From Xenoacremonium recifei (taxonomy: Eukaryota > Ascomycota > Sordariomycetes > Hypocreales > Nectriaceae), in the NCBI GenBank assembly GCA_012184525.1, contig WOFQ01000006.1, positions 248,001-312,000 on the forward strand: DNA of 64,000 nucleotides. The letters are read 5' to 3'. Both the position numbers and the translations under genes were made by a program. Positions 12,355 through 22,690 of the stretch are shown piece after piece. Each line of letters begins with the position of its first letter. Position 1 is the first letter of the stretch. A model generated the notes under the pieces. It worked only from the letters and a program-made list of their open reading frames with translations, was not told the origin of the DNA and made no database searches.

Positions 12355-15300
12355 GCTTGACTACCCATATAGTGTACGGACACAACACTGGACTATGCAT
12401 AGCAACGGGAGTTTGTGAGGGATCAGAAGTTGTACAAGATGATGCTTGTCGTTCTCGCCCTCGACCCCTGTGCTGTTTCAGGTTGTCCGGGGCGGAGCCT
12501 GTAAGTTGACCGAGACGGACTGTGCTACCCCTGTCCCGGTTCCACGTCCCCGACTCAACGGTCCTGAACCCCATGAAGCAGTCAAATCTGGCTGGTGAAG
12601 GCAGATAGACGCGGCCTCAACACGTGTGTTTGACGGCTGAGACACACGCGACCTGACCCCTTCTAGCCTGGGAGGCCGATAACCTTGCCCCGGACCCGGG
12701 AGACGGCCTAGAGATGGTGTACCGACTCGAAACGGGCTTCCATGAGACTTCCTTTTCGGGCAAGTCGGACAATTATCGATCCGTCATAGGCCACGCGATC
12801 CGTGTTTCCTCTTCTCGTGCATGGTGGTTTAGTACGTACGACGGTCCAGCTTAGACACTGAGCTTGTAGGGTTGTTGCAGATATCGCGCAAGTGATATGC
12901 AGAGGTGCCTGCGACCATGGAGCAATTGAGTGCGAAAATAGACCATGACAATCCGGCGCGACTGCAGGCTGAATCCACCAAAGAGATATTCCGAGGATTG
13001 GCCCCCATGGTCCCTTTTCCCAACAGTACTCCGTAGTGAGCCCTTGGACCTTGTCATTGCTGCAGAGGACCACGCCGCTGTGTCAGTGCTGGGTACCCTG
13101 GCAGCCCCTACGTGGCCGTGCATTCGACGAGTCGATTGGGACGAGCAGCATGCTGTTGTGACGCCATGCAAAATGTAGCGCTTATGACAACCAGTATTTC
13201 GTACCGCGGGTCCGAATGGTGAGCAGATCTTAAGACAGCCCTTCGCTATATGATGGCTACCGGAAGATCAAACCAAGATTGTACCCTGGTTGACGGGAGC
13301 GGAGACTACCGCGGGAAGCCAGGCGAGACGAAGACCCTGGATTCTTGTTTTTCTTTTGTGTTTGCACCAGCGTCAAGTACATTTCTTTGTAAGAGTTTCC
13401 GACCTCAGTCGGCACAACATAAAGTCATCCGTACTGTGCGCACCACTGCCGCACTTTGTCAGCATATGCATTGAGCCGCTGTACAGTGGTTGGCTAGACA
13501 AGAACTGATGGATCGGGAGATCGAACCCAGCGATATGATAATACGGCAGTCAGGGATACTTGGGTAACAAAGTGGCGCTCGAGGTGTCAAATGGACAGCC
13601 GATGCAGGTGCACAAAAGAAGCAAAAAGACCAAAAAGGAGAGGACATACAACATCGGGGATTCGCCAATCGTCTCCGACCTGGCTACTAATCCGACTCTT
13701 GCTTGGTTGTCGGTGGAGATCAGACGGGTTCCTGATTTCTCAAGCAGATGTGGTCGTATGTGCTCAAAGACCACTGTAACGAGGATTGTGAACATGGCTT
13801 GGAGTGCTCCGTAATTAGATCAGGCGTTCCAAGCATCTGCCGGCTGTCGCCTTGAACTGAGCTAGAGCTCGAGATTTGCTTTTTGCGGCGCTTCCCCGTC
13901 CCGATTGGAGCAAGTCGAGCAGGCTGGGTGACAGTTACGGACGGACTATGACCAGTCGGAGGCTTGTCAAGCTGAGCTAGACCTGCAAGATTGTTGCATG
14001 TGGTTGCAGTCGAATGGTGAGTGCTCTGCTGAGTTGGAGAGTTCAGAACCAACGAGGCGGCTGAGAAGGCTGGGACGGATGCCCAAGATGGTTTGGTGAT
14101 GTCTTAGAAAGATGGCGCTTTCTGGAGTCGACAGCTGAACGCTGAAGGTCCTCCCCGCCTTGAGCAGATACTCGAGGCCAGCCAAGGCAAGCGAGATGCG
14201 CTATCTCAGGTAAGGCAGCTTCCTTCCCACCCTCCAGCCATCACGTGGCACCACGTCTTCCAATGATGTGAAAGTGCTGTGATAAGGCAGGTGCGAGTCA
14301 AGGGGATGCGTCGAAGGTACTTTCCCAGGCGAATCAAGTTGAGCAAGGCACGTCTTTGTGAAGACAACCGCTTCCAACCATCTTTTCTCCGTCCATCCAT
14401 CCATCCATCATCATCGCCAGTCCTCGCACGAACAGCATCCCACAAATGACACAAATGAACGAGCCATACCCTGGCACCTGCAGCAGTCTCGTTCGTCGGT
14501 TGCAACAGCGCAAGTGTCGCCCGGCGGTCAAAGCGGACCGAAAAGGAAGCAGAAACGAAAGAGAAGGGCATCGCAGACATGGATGGGAATGACGGGGGCG
14601 CCCAGCAGAGCCACGAGGGGCACGGCGGACGGATGATGGAGCCCCGGCCCGCTGTTGAAACGCCGCCCTCCCCTGTCGCGACCTCTTCGCTTCGGCGGCG
14701 ATATGAAGCTTGCTCGAGAGCTTGGCTTGCTCGCTCAGCTCCCTAGCCAACAGAGAGCCAGCTACTAATGCACTCGGCCTCAGGGGAGCAGATTTCGCGC
14801 AGTTCTCAACTGAGTGCCTTACCTGTTTCGTCGACGGCTCGACACGCACGCCACTCTTGCCGGGACTAGTGGCTCATCACCGCCGCTTTAACTGAACCCC
14901 GGTCACCACCTCTGCTGAGCTGCTGATGCAACGCGCGTGTACAGACGGAGCGGTATGGAGTACGGTATCATCGACGCTGCGAAACCAGGCAAACATTGCT
15001 CGGATCTCCAGCTTCTGTCGACTTCTCAAGCTGCGACCGACTCCGTACACCACACCATGGATGCAGCGACGTCAAGGGGCATCCTCCCCACTCACCCCAC
15101 GGCTCTCTCGTTGCGGTCCCCGAACCCAGTTCCCTCGCGGCTGGACAAGGACGAGATACCCTTGTTGGTTGCTTCTGGTGCTTCTGCTGTGCTTCTCTTC
15201 CGGGTTGGACCCCGGCTCCCGTGCCTCCCAGCGGCCACCCCCCCTTTCACCGTCCCTTGTCATCCGACCGCGACGTGGTATTCGAGCCCTTCCGTCTCGT

Positions 15301-15874
15301 CTCGTCCCCTTCCTGGGTCCCGGGCCTGCAAGTGAAGAGTCCGCCGGCCCTATTGCGCAGTACCGGATGGATTCCTCTGCTCCTGGCATAGTTCATAGTT
15401 CGGACATTAATAGGTGCCGGCCACCCACTCCAATCGCTTGCTCCGCGACATGTCCTGTCCTGTCCTGTTTCAAGCCTCGTTCTTCTGGCTTGTCTCATTC
15501 TTGCTTTCTTCTGCTCGCCCTTCCTGCACGGCGAGCCCAGATCTCGTAGCAATGCCATAAACTGGCTTGCTCCCCACACTCTTTTTTATCCCGACTTCCC
15601 TTCTCCTGTCCTTGCCCGGGCGGCACCCCAAAGTCGAGTTGACTTATTCTGCCGCTCCTCTGATGTAACTTGATGACCGTATGATGGTTGTTCCCGTTGT
15701 AGACGAGATCATCGAGAGCCTCTGATTCGGCCCGCCTATCATCGACATGTCTCAAGCCTTGCTCTCGTCGCCCATCACATCATCTGCCTCTTCCCTCGTT
15801 CCTGCGTGCAGGACCTCACTCCGAACTTCTACCCCTCTCATCCCCTCTGTCCCTAATCTACAAGGGCCCTCTCA
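12355..15874. other. Long gene-free region, about 3.5 kb
   Basis: Contains the helicase 3' UTR and, at its right end, a pyrimidine-rich stretch (about 14,900-15,870) that is probably the long leader/promoter of the next gene. A CCAT tandem run sits near 14,391-14,411. Open frames up to 207 codons occur on both strands but have biased, low-complexity compositions and no motifs. A TTCGA-containing segment near 13,520 is not a tRNA. Confidence 0.5.
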
Positions 15875-17968
15875 ATGAAGAAGCCGTGGAAGACAAGCAC
15901 CAGCGCTGGCGGTAGTGCTCGACCTGGCAACCCTCAGCAGTCTATCCGAGGTCGTATATCTGGGCCTTATCCTATCCAGACTCCTATGGACGACGAATTT
16001 CCTATGCGCCACCCCGGCACCGGCATCGCTACCCCCGTGGATGCCGATTTCAAGGCCTCTAAGACTGAAACCACACTGCCACCAACAGATCAACCACACA
16101 GGGCTGCTCCAGCTCCTCCCGCAGGACCTCTTGTTGGTTCAAGCCCTCGACGAGATAATCTCCAGTCGTCAAGAACTGCACCGGCCACCAGATCCCTTGG
16201 CTCGGCCCCAACCCCGGCCAGACGATTACAACGACATCATCAACCTACTGCAAGATACTCAATGGTTAGCGCAGCAGACACAACGCATTCAAAAGGCAGC
16301 AAAGACCGTCCACAGCGGAAAAAGTCAACACTTCGTGGAGCTATCGGGAAGATCTTTAATCGCAGGAGAAAGCCCAGTAGCAACGGAAGTCCCAACAACA
16401 CAGATTCAGAGGGCGACCTTGTTCAAGGAGGCTTGAAACAGCAGCGCAGTACTACTATTCAAGAACATCAAACTCCCGATCTTGGACTTGTGGAGAGGCA
16501 ACGATCAAACTTCCGCAGTCGTCCATACCCTGGAGCCGAATCAAAGAGGTCCGCGTCTCTCCCTATCACAGAGTTCGACAGAGCGCTGCGTTCGCACTCT
16601 ATTGGGCCCGAAGATGTACTTGCAATCGAAAGTGCTCGGAACTCTCTGAGTGCCGACTTTGGACAGGCTCGAAAACGGGCAGCAGCATTACGCGCAAGAG
16701 ACAGCGACTTTGTTGGGCTTTCACCTCGCCCAGCAAGCTCCCATGGTCGGGATGGCAAGGGGACGTCAAGCGGTGATGATCCCAGTGAGATTGGCCGGGC
16801 AATCACTAGTGATTTCACTGGCCTGCGAAGGAGATCTCGAAGCCTGTCCGGGCTGATAGAAGTCGATGATGATCAGGCAGAACCAAGGCGCAGGAGTGAC
16901 GAAATACGTTATTGGAGGGAGAGCTATGACCCAGCTTTCAGGTCACCGGTGTCATCGAATGTTCAGGAGGGCGGAGACGTGGAAATTGAGGCCGCCAAGA
17001 CAACAGACGAGGCTCAAGGAGAGCTCCCTCAAACGCCCCCTGAACCATTCAGCTTCAACAACTTTGTCTCGGTGGCGGACATGTCTGGGATGAAGATCAC
17101 AGAAGCCGCCGGCATGGAAACGCGGATCGGGGAATTGGAAGGCCGCGTCCGGCGATTGGAGCAGGTTCTCACCCAATTATGCCACGCTCATCCTGACTTT
17201 CATCCTCATATAGACCAGGCAGACCGCTCAGCTCCTCCTGTTCCAGTCCGCCGGCCTTCCACATCATATACGTCAACAGGCCACCCCAGACAAGCCCCTG
17301 TATATCGACCAAGTACGCATGATATGAGCTCCTCTATCCGACCGAGCAGCTCTCGCCGCTCTGAGGTATCCCACATGTCATTTGGCGAGGCTCCTACCTT
17401 TGTTGGTTCAGTTCACCGGTCAGCTGTTCATCCTACAATCCGACCTACCTCTACAGCGACTATCCGAGGAGCAACCAGCCTCCCTCAACTTCCAAAGGAA
17501 CCCTCAGGTCCGTTCACGATGGATCATTACGCTACACTCTTAGGCTTGATTCACACGGAGCGATCGGCCCGAGAAGCCCTTGAAGCACAGGTTAAAAGAT
17601 TGGGTTACCAGGTCAGCGCAATGGCCAGAACATCGGCTATGGCTCATGATCGTGTTTATGAGCCCCCTCCAACAGCGAAGTCGTTTGGTGATGTTTCAGC
17701 ATTCGATCATGACGACGACGTTGAGCAAAGCGGTAGCAAAACAAAGCTAGAAAGCCAACGAACCTACTACGAAGAGCCTGAGAGTGCTACGAGTGAATAC
17801 TCGGAACCTTTCGCAACACCCGGCGAGGGCGTCCACAGCTTCGGGGCATTTGGAGAGAAACTAGAGGAGGACAACAAACGAACGGCAAGGACTCTGTCTC
17901 TCTCACAGCTTACTATCAGCCGGAAACCACAAACGCCTTCACCTAAGTTACCGCAACCCCAGGAGTAG
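15875..17968 (+). CDS. Uncharacterised fungal protein with coiled coils
   Basis: Not recognised as a named family. Single exon, 697 residues, long and consistent enough in codon use to be a real gene. Mostly disordered and rich in Ser, Arg and Pro. Residues about 148-165 contain a basic KKSTLRGAIGKIFNRRRK segment that could bind membrane or nucleic acid. Two short heptad regions are likely coiled coils: about residues 412-438 (METRIGELEGRVRRLEQVL) and 558-582 (ERSAREALEAQVKRLGYQV). Many SP/TP and RxxS sites suggest phosphorylation. No transmembrane segment or signal peptide. Cytoskeletal or cell-polarity scaffolds look like this, but that is only an impression. Preceded by an unusually long gene-free leader. 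Confidence 0.7.
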   Translation: MKKPWKTSTSAGGSARPGNPQQSIRGRISGPYPIQTPMDDEFPMRHPGTGIATPVDADFKASKTETTLPPTDQPHRAAPAPPAGPLVGSSPRRDNLQSSRTAPATRSLGSAPTPARRLQRHHQPTARYSMVSAADTTHSKGSKDRPQRKKSTLRGAIGKIFNRRRKPSSNGSPNNTDSEGDLVQGGLKQQRSTTIQEHQTPDLGLVERQRSNFRSRPYPGAESKRSASLPITEFDRALRSHSIGPEDVLAIESARNSLSADFGQARKRAAALRARDSDFVGLSPRPASSHGRDGKGTSSGDDPSEIGRAITSDFTGLRRRSRSLSGLIEVDDDQAEPRRRSDEIRYWRESYDPAFRSPVSSNVQEGGDVEIEAAKTTDEAQGELPQTPPEPFSFNNFVSVADMSGMKITEAAGMETRIGELEGRVRRLEQVLTQLCHAHPDFHPHIDQADRSAPPVPVRRPSTSYTSTGHPRQAPVYRPSTHDMSSSIRPSSSRRSEVSHMSFGEAPTFVGSVHRSAVHPTIRPTSTATIRGATSLPQLPKEPSGPFTMDHYATLLGLIHTERSAREALEAQVKRLGYQVSAMARTSAMAHDRVYEPPPTAKSFGDVSAFDHDDDVEQSGSKTKLESQRTYYEEPESATSEYSEPFATPGEGVHSFGAFGEKLEEDNKRTARTLSLSQLTISRKPQTPSPKLPQPQE

Positions 17969-18544
17969 ACCGGTTCGGCTTTGCATTTTATCACTCAACA
18001 CCTATTTCACAACCACCATTAACGATTTGTCACCTGGAGACGACATTGTACGATGCCTCTGGCGAAAGGATCCCTTCAGTTCCTCGTGGTGCTATCCACG
18101 TTTCACGCTTTCATTTTGATCAACTCTCTCGAACACCACAGTCCTTGATCTCTCACGTTCTTATCATACCGTTCTGCGAATGAGACTTTTCTTGCATATT
18201 GGAGCGAACACTGGCGTGCGAGCCTTTGACCTATTTGCCCCTCTGGACGCGGGTTTTGTTTTTGATTCTTGGATTACATTTTGGCATTTGCTTCTCTACT
18301 TTCTGCCCATGGTGTGGGCCGTCGGAGGCGTTCTCCGGCATACGGCGGTAATGTGTTGACGGATAATGTACTTGAGGATAGTCTTCATGGAGAGTCCACG
18401 CGCGTTCAGCGAAATCAATGCAAACAGCGTCTTGAATTTTGGATGATTTTTCTTGTTTATTTCTGATTTATTTGCGTTGATATTACATGTGATTTTACAG
18501 CATCTCGGTGCGGCGTCGGCCGCAATCATTAACACATAGATCCT
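17969..18544. other. Convergent 3' spacer, 576 bp
   Basis: Lies between the stop of the coiled-coil gene (plus) and the stop of Oct1 (minus); expected to hold both 3' UTRs and polyadenylation signals. T-rich on the plus strand. Nothing else supported. Confidence 0.45.
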
Positions 18545-20914
18545 TTACTTCAAGTGTAGGTCGTCCTTGATACCCCAGCTTCCTACCAATGCCATAGACT
18601 TTTCATCTCCGGGCGCCAGCCGATCGTCCTCGAGCGTCTCCGATAGACAGGTCCACGGATCACGGCCACCACCCCATTTAAGGAGACGCTCTTTGAGGCG
18701 TTCACCGTTCTCACGACTTATAGCAGCGCCTCCCTCTCCGGCCTTGAAGACGACTCGCCACACGCGCTCGGCGAGGACGCGGTCGAACAGGTAGCTATAG
18801 TAGGTGCTGCCGTAGCTGTGCAGGTGGCCGAAGAAGCCCTGCCAGCAGGTACTAGGGGGGTCGCGAGGCCCGTGGGCGAAGCGGCTCTGGATATCGTGGA
18901 AGACAGTCGTGGAGTCGAAGCTCGGGTCGGTGACGGCGGATGCGTGGTAGGCCTGGTCAACCATGGCGAGCAAGATCTGATGCTCCGTGTCAATGCCCTC
19001 GAAGCGCTTGGACAGGCGGATGCGCTCGGCCACGAGATCAAAGGGAAGCGGGCGGTCCGACTTCCAGTGGCGGGCAAAGAGAGCAAGCACGGAGGGGTCG
19101 GCGGCAAAGTGTTCCATGAGCGTTGAGGGCAGTTCGGCGAAGTCTGTGGCGCAGCGCGTGCCCGAGACGTTCTGGAAGCTGGTGCGTGCCAGAATGGAGT
19201 GGATGGCGTGGCCCATTTCATGGAAGAGTGTTTCAACGGAGTAGAAGGAGAGCAGCGCCGGTTCCTTGGAGCTTTCACTCTTGGGGAAATCGCACACGAG
19301 AGCGATAGTCGGGAGCTGCTTAAGCACCCCGTCCTTCATAGAGATTTCCATGCCATCGTTGGCAGCTTGCTCTGCAGAGTCGAACATGCCGGCGTTCGGA
19401 TCAGCCGCTGCCTCCTCAATTTCACTTTGAAGGATCTCGCGGGAGCACCGCACAGTGAAGTGGGCTGGGTTGGGCGACTTCTGTGGCCGGTAGAAGAGGT
19501 CGCAGTATAGCACGGCAACTTGTTCCCCCTGATCAGACACAACATCCAGGCGCTTGACGTCCGGATGCCACGTCTCGCCCGGCTCGCTCTCTCGCGGCAC
19601 GAAGCGGATGCCATAGAGTCTGTTGAACAGCCTTGAGAGGCCTTGCATAACTGTGCCAACTGAGAAGTATGCCGTCAACTGATCCTCATGACGCTGCTTA
19701 GAGCGCATGTCGGCGCGGATCTTCTCCATGTAGAAATCCCTGTCCCAGGCTTGAAGCTCGGTATCTGGGATCTTCAACCTGTCGCGTTTCTTCTCCACCA
19801 GTTCCTGCAGCTCATGGTTGATCATGGGGGCATTGTGCTTTCGCAGCGCTAGGAGGAATTCCATAACGGAAGCTGGCGACTTTGCCATCATGCGATCTTT
19901 CAAAGCCATGTGTCCGTAACTGTCAAAGCCTGCGAGCTTGGAGAGCTCCGCGCGCAGCTTAAGCATGGCCTCAAGATGTTGGATGGTGTCGCGAGAGGCA
20001 GTGCGCTGAGCAAGATATATTTCCTTGCGAGTGTCTTCATCGTATACGCTCTGTAAGGCAGCTGCGGCCTCGTGGCCTACAGTTGGTAGTGTAATCTGCG
20101 ACCGCACCTTGAGCGTGGCAGCCAGACTGGGATATAATCCATAGAATCTGTGAGAGGGTAAAGTGATGGTCCGCTTCTCGGGTCGCATCCCCTGGACAAA
20201 GGCCGAACCGATATCACTGATGCGCGAAGACAGGTCGACAAACCTGTCTCGCGACGCCTTGGGGAGGTTCACTGCCGATTTCATGAAGTCCAGCTTCAAC
20301 AGCTCAGCGACGGTTCGCTCCTCCTCCGACCAAACCTCGGTGACTTCGGGCCGCGACAGTGCTTCTCCCAGCTGATCGCTCAAGCCGGTCATGGTGTTGA
20401 GCTGGTTCATATACTGGTACACCATCGACCATGCGCCGGCCGCAGCATCCTGGAAGCGCTCATCGGGGTGTGTCATGCGCACGAAGTCGGACAGGTCGAG
20501 GACTCGGCACAACAGGTCGCTCAAGCGATCGAGGTCCCGCACGAGAGCCTGGTACTCCTGTGTTGTAGACGCCTGCAGCACTCGATGAACGATCTTGGTT
20601 GCGCGCTCAAGGTTCTTCTGCGCAAACAGCAGAAACCCGTCCGGGCTAGTCAGGTATCGGTTCTTGAACAGCCCTGGCCCTTTCTTCAAGCTGAACTTGG
20701 GGAAGGCCCTGGAGGGCGGGACATCGAAGAGATCGCGGAGGATGGCATCGTCGTGGTTCGTGCTCGCAGCGTGGTCGACGGGGAGGCTCGCCGAAGATGT
20801 TCGGGCAGCAGTCGAGGCGATTGACTGCCATCGGCGCTGTTCAGGCTTGGTGGTCGCGCGACAGACACATCTCGTGCAGACCCCGAGGCGCCGGCGGGCC
20901 GCCGAGTTGAGCAT
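18545..20914 (-). CDS. OCT1: Mitochondrial intermediate peptidase Oct1 (M3 metallopeptidase)
   Basis: Matrix zinc peptidase that removes an octapeptide from imported precursors after MPP cleavage. Single exon, 789 residues, the usual length. The catalytic HEMGH motif is at residues 565-569 within ETLFHEMGHAIHSILA, followed by the M3A-type GTRCATDFAELPSTLMEHF, which supplies the third zinc ligand Glu and marks Oct1 rather than thimet oligopeptidase. The N-terminus (MLNSAARRRLGVCTRC) is basic with no acidic residues, a good mitochondrial presequence. It is transcribed divergently from a mitochondrial inner-membrane gene across about 517 bp, so the two may share regulation. Confidence 0.93.
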   Translation of the reverse strand: MLNSAARRRLGVCTRCVCRATTKPEQRRWQSIASTAARTSSASLPVDHAASTNHDDAILRDLFDVPPSRAFPKFSLKKGPGLFKNRYLTSPDGFLLFAQKNLERATKIVHRVLQASTTQEYQALVRDLDRLSDLLCRVLDLSDFVRMTHPDERFQDAAAGAWSMVYQYMNQLNTMTGLSDQLGEALSRPEVTEVWSEEERTVAELLKLDFMKSAVNLPKASRDRFVDLSSRISDIGSAFVQGMRPEKRTITLPSHRFYGLYPSLAATLKVRSQITLPTVGHEAAAALQSVYDEDTRKEIYLAQRTASRDTIQHLEAMLKLRAELSKLAGFDSYGHMALKDRMMAKSPASVMEFLLALRKHNAPMINHELQELVEKKRDRLKIPDTELQAWDRDFYMEKIRADMRSKQRHEDQLTAYFSVGTVMQGLSRLFNRLYGIRFVPRESEPGETWHPDVKRLDVVSDQGEQVAVLYCDLFYRPQKSPNPAHFTVRCSREILQSEIEEAAADPNAGMFDSAEQAANDGMEISMKDGVLKQLPTIALVCDFPKSESSKEPALLSFYSVETLFHEMGHAIHSILARTSFQNVSGTRCATDFAELPSTLMEHFAADPSVLALFARHWKSDRPLPFDLVAERIRLSKRFEGIDTEHQILLAMVDQAYHASAVTDPSFDSTTVFHDIQSRFAHGPRDPPSTCWQGFFGHLHSYGSTYYSYLFDRVLAERVWRVVFKAGEGGAAISRENGERLKERLLKWGGGRDPWTCLSETLEDDRLAPGDEKSMALVGSWGIKDDLHLK

Positions 20915-21431
20915 CTTACGGAGACAGTTCGGGGATTCTCATGTAAGATGCGTCGACAGCTGGGATCCTACCATGAGAGAGCAAGAAACAAAGAAAAATA
21001 GGAGATTAATAATAGACAGAGAGAGGGAAAGACTAAGGAGCTGGGAAAAGTTGGAGAATGGATCGAATATGCGCAAATGTCCAAAACCGGTATCTGGGGT
21101 CCTGCAGCTGCGAGCTCGGAGTTTTGCGGCATTGGGCAGCGGCCAGGATCTGATGGGTCTGTGTCTGTGGCGCACGCGACCCCTGTAAAACTGCCGCAGG
21201 TCGCCGTCCAGCACCAGCTTTCAGAACTTCCAGCGGCTGCTCCACTGTAACTCCCAGCTGGAGCCCAGGGCATGACGGCAGCAGCAAAGGTCGAACGGAA
21301 CGGGTCGGGATTCTCCGCCTCTTCTTTTTTCCGGGCCAACTTGGTGATGGTCGATCGAGCCGAGCATCGACGACGTCCAACCGACATCTCGTGACCCTCT
21401 CCCCCCTCGCTACTGGTCAATTGGCTGGACA
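20915..21431. promoter_or_regulatory. Divergent promoter shared by Oct1 and Mic26/27 genes
   Basis: A 517-bp gap between two start codons facing away from each other, both encoding mitochondrial proteins. It includes a purine-rich block near 20,990-21,050. No specific factor site is claimed. Confidence 0.5.
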
Positions 21432-22288
21432 ATGGCTTCACGAGTGCTGTTCTCGCGGGTAAGTGCTGCTTCTCGAGCTTTGGGGACCGCTGGCCGTGCT
21501 AATTGACTCTCGCAGCGCTCCCTGGCGCCGTTGGCTTCGATGGCCCTCGGCGGCATGGCTCTGGCCCCGGCCACCGTCCTCGCAGAAGCTCCCAGCGACG
21601 TCAAGGTTCGTCTCGCCTGATGGTGTGTCTAGTTGCTCTTCTCTGACCTGTTGTGCAGCGCAAGCCCATCTACGACGACATCGATGTCCCCGTGCCAAAT
21701 CCCGCACCCGTGCCATCATCACCCGAGCCGCAGCAACCACCACCACCATCATCCGAAGAGCAGAGCAAGGGCCCGACGCCGACGGACCGCCTGGCCGTGC
21801 ACATCGGCCGCGCCCGCCTCGCCCTGTACAAGTACGCCGTGTGCGCGGAGAACAAGGTCAACGAGACGATGGACTCGGCCTTCCACCTGGAGCAGAGCTT
21901 CACCAGCACGATTGCCTCGCTGGCGCCCCCGCGCGAGAGCGGCGAGCAGCTGATGCCGGGCGCCATCTACGTGCTGGTCGCCGCCATGGCCGGCAGCATC
22001 CTCACGCGCCGCCGGGGCTTCGTGCTGCGCGCCGCGGTGCCGCTGGCCCTGGGCGTGGGCGCCGGCTGGACGGTGCTGCCCGTGACGATGCGCAATGTGT
22101 CGGATCTGGCGTGGACGTACGAGCAGCGGTTCCCTGTTGTGGCTGAGTCGCATGTGCGGCTGCGGGAGAGCATTCTCCAGGGCGTTAGCTTCGCCAAGGT
22201 GCATAGCCAGGTTGGCGTGCGGTATGTTGATGAGAAGGTGACGGATGCGAGGGAAGCTGTCGAGGGCTGGGTGTCCAAGGGGAAATAG
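21432..22288 (+). CDS. MIC26: MICOS complex subunit Mic26/Mic27 (apolipoprotein O family)
   Basis: Inner mitochondrial membrane protein of the cristae-junction MICOS complex. Exons 21432-21458, 21516-21605 and 21659-22288; 248 residues. The first two exons encode a classic presequence (MASRVLFSRRSLAPLASMAL), and the RKPIYDDIDVPVP start of exon 3 is typical of fungal members. After a Pro-rich linker come a conserved amphipathic part, two hydrophobic segments (PGAIYVLVAAMAGSILTRR and VPLALGVGAGWTVLPV) and a C-terminal tail. The introns are 57 and 53 nt and keep phase 0. Fungi usually have one or two members of this family, so Mic26 versus Mic27 cannot be decided from this window. Confidence 0.8.
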
Positions 22289-22690
22289 ACGTGTAAAAAG
22301 CGAAAGTGTACTATCACATATAGAATCCTGAACGCCGTTCATTTGTATCAAGAGCCCGAGGCCGTTAAGGCCCCCATTGCTGGATACAGGCTTTATCTAA
22401 ATCTTTTTTGAATTGCTTTTGTTATTCCTAGTTTACTGCAAAAGTTCCTCTGTTTCTCTTGTTTTTTCGAGTGAGTAGAGTCTTGAAAACTCTTTGTGAT
22501 ATATTATATATCTGGTCAATGCCGGCTTTCGGTAGGCACATCACCTCTATCCAATGCCACCCTAGATCAAGGCCAAACGCTTCCCTCCATGCTTCCGTTC
22601 CTAACCTCCATAACTCCGCCAATGCTAAAACAAGCACCGAGCTCTATGTATATCTATGCCTTTTGTTTTTCGTGATCGAGGGTCCTCGGC
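22289..22690. other. Convergent 3' spacer, 402 bp
   Basis: Between the stops of the MICOS gene (plus) and Dus2 (minus). AT-richer than the flanking genes, with a TATATTATATAT run near 22,500. Expected UTR/polyadenylation sequence. Confidence 0.45.

Noticed and set aside
13500..13570. tRNA-like GGTTCGA box on the minus strand
   Set aside because: No A box, no cloverleaf arms and no acceptor stem pairing around it.
14391..14411. CCAT tandem repeat as a regulatory array
   Set aside because: Short simple-sequence run with nothing to set it apart from slippage.
14334..14849. 171-codon minus-strand frame in the long spacer
   Set aside because: No motif, no intron structure and atypical composition; likely chance.
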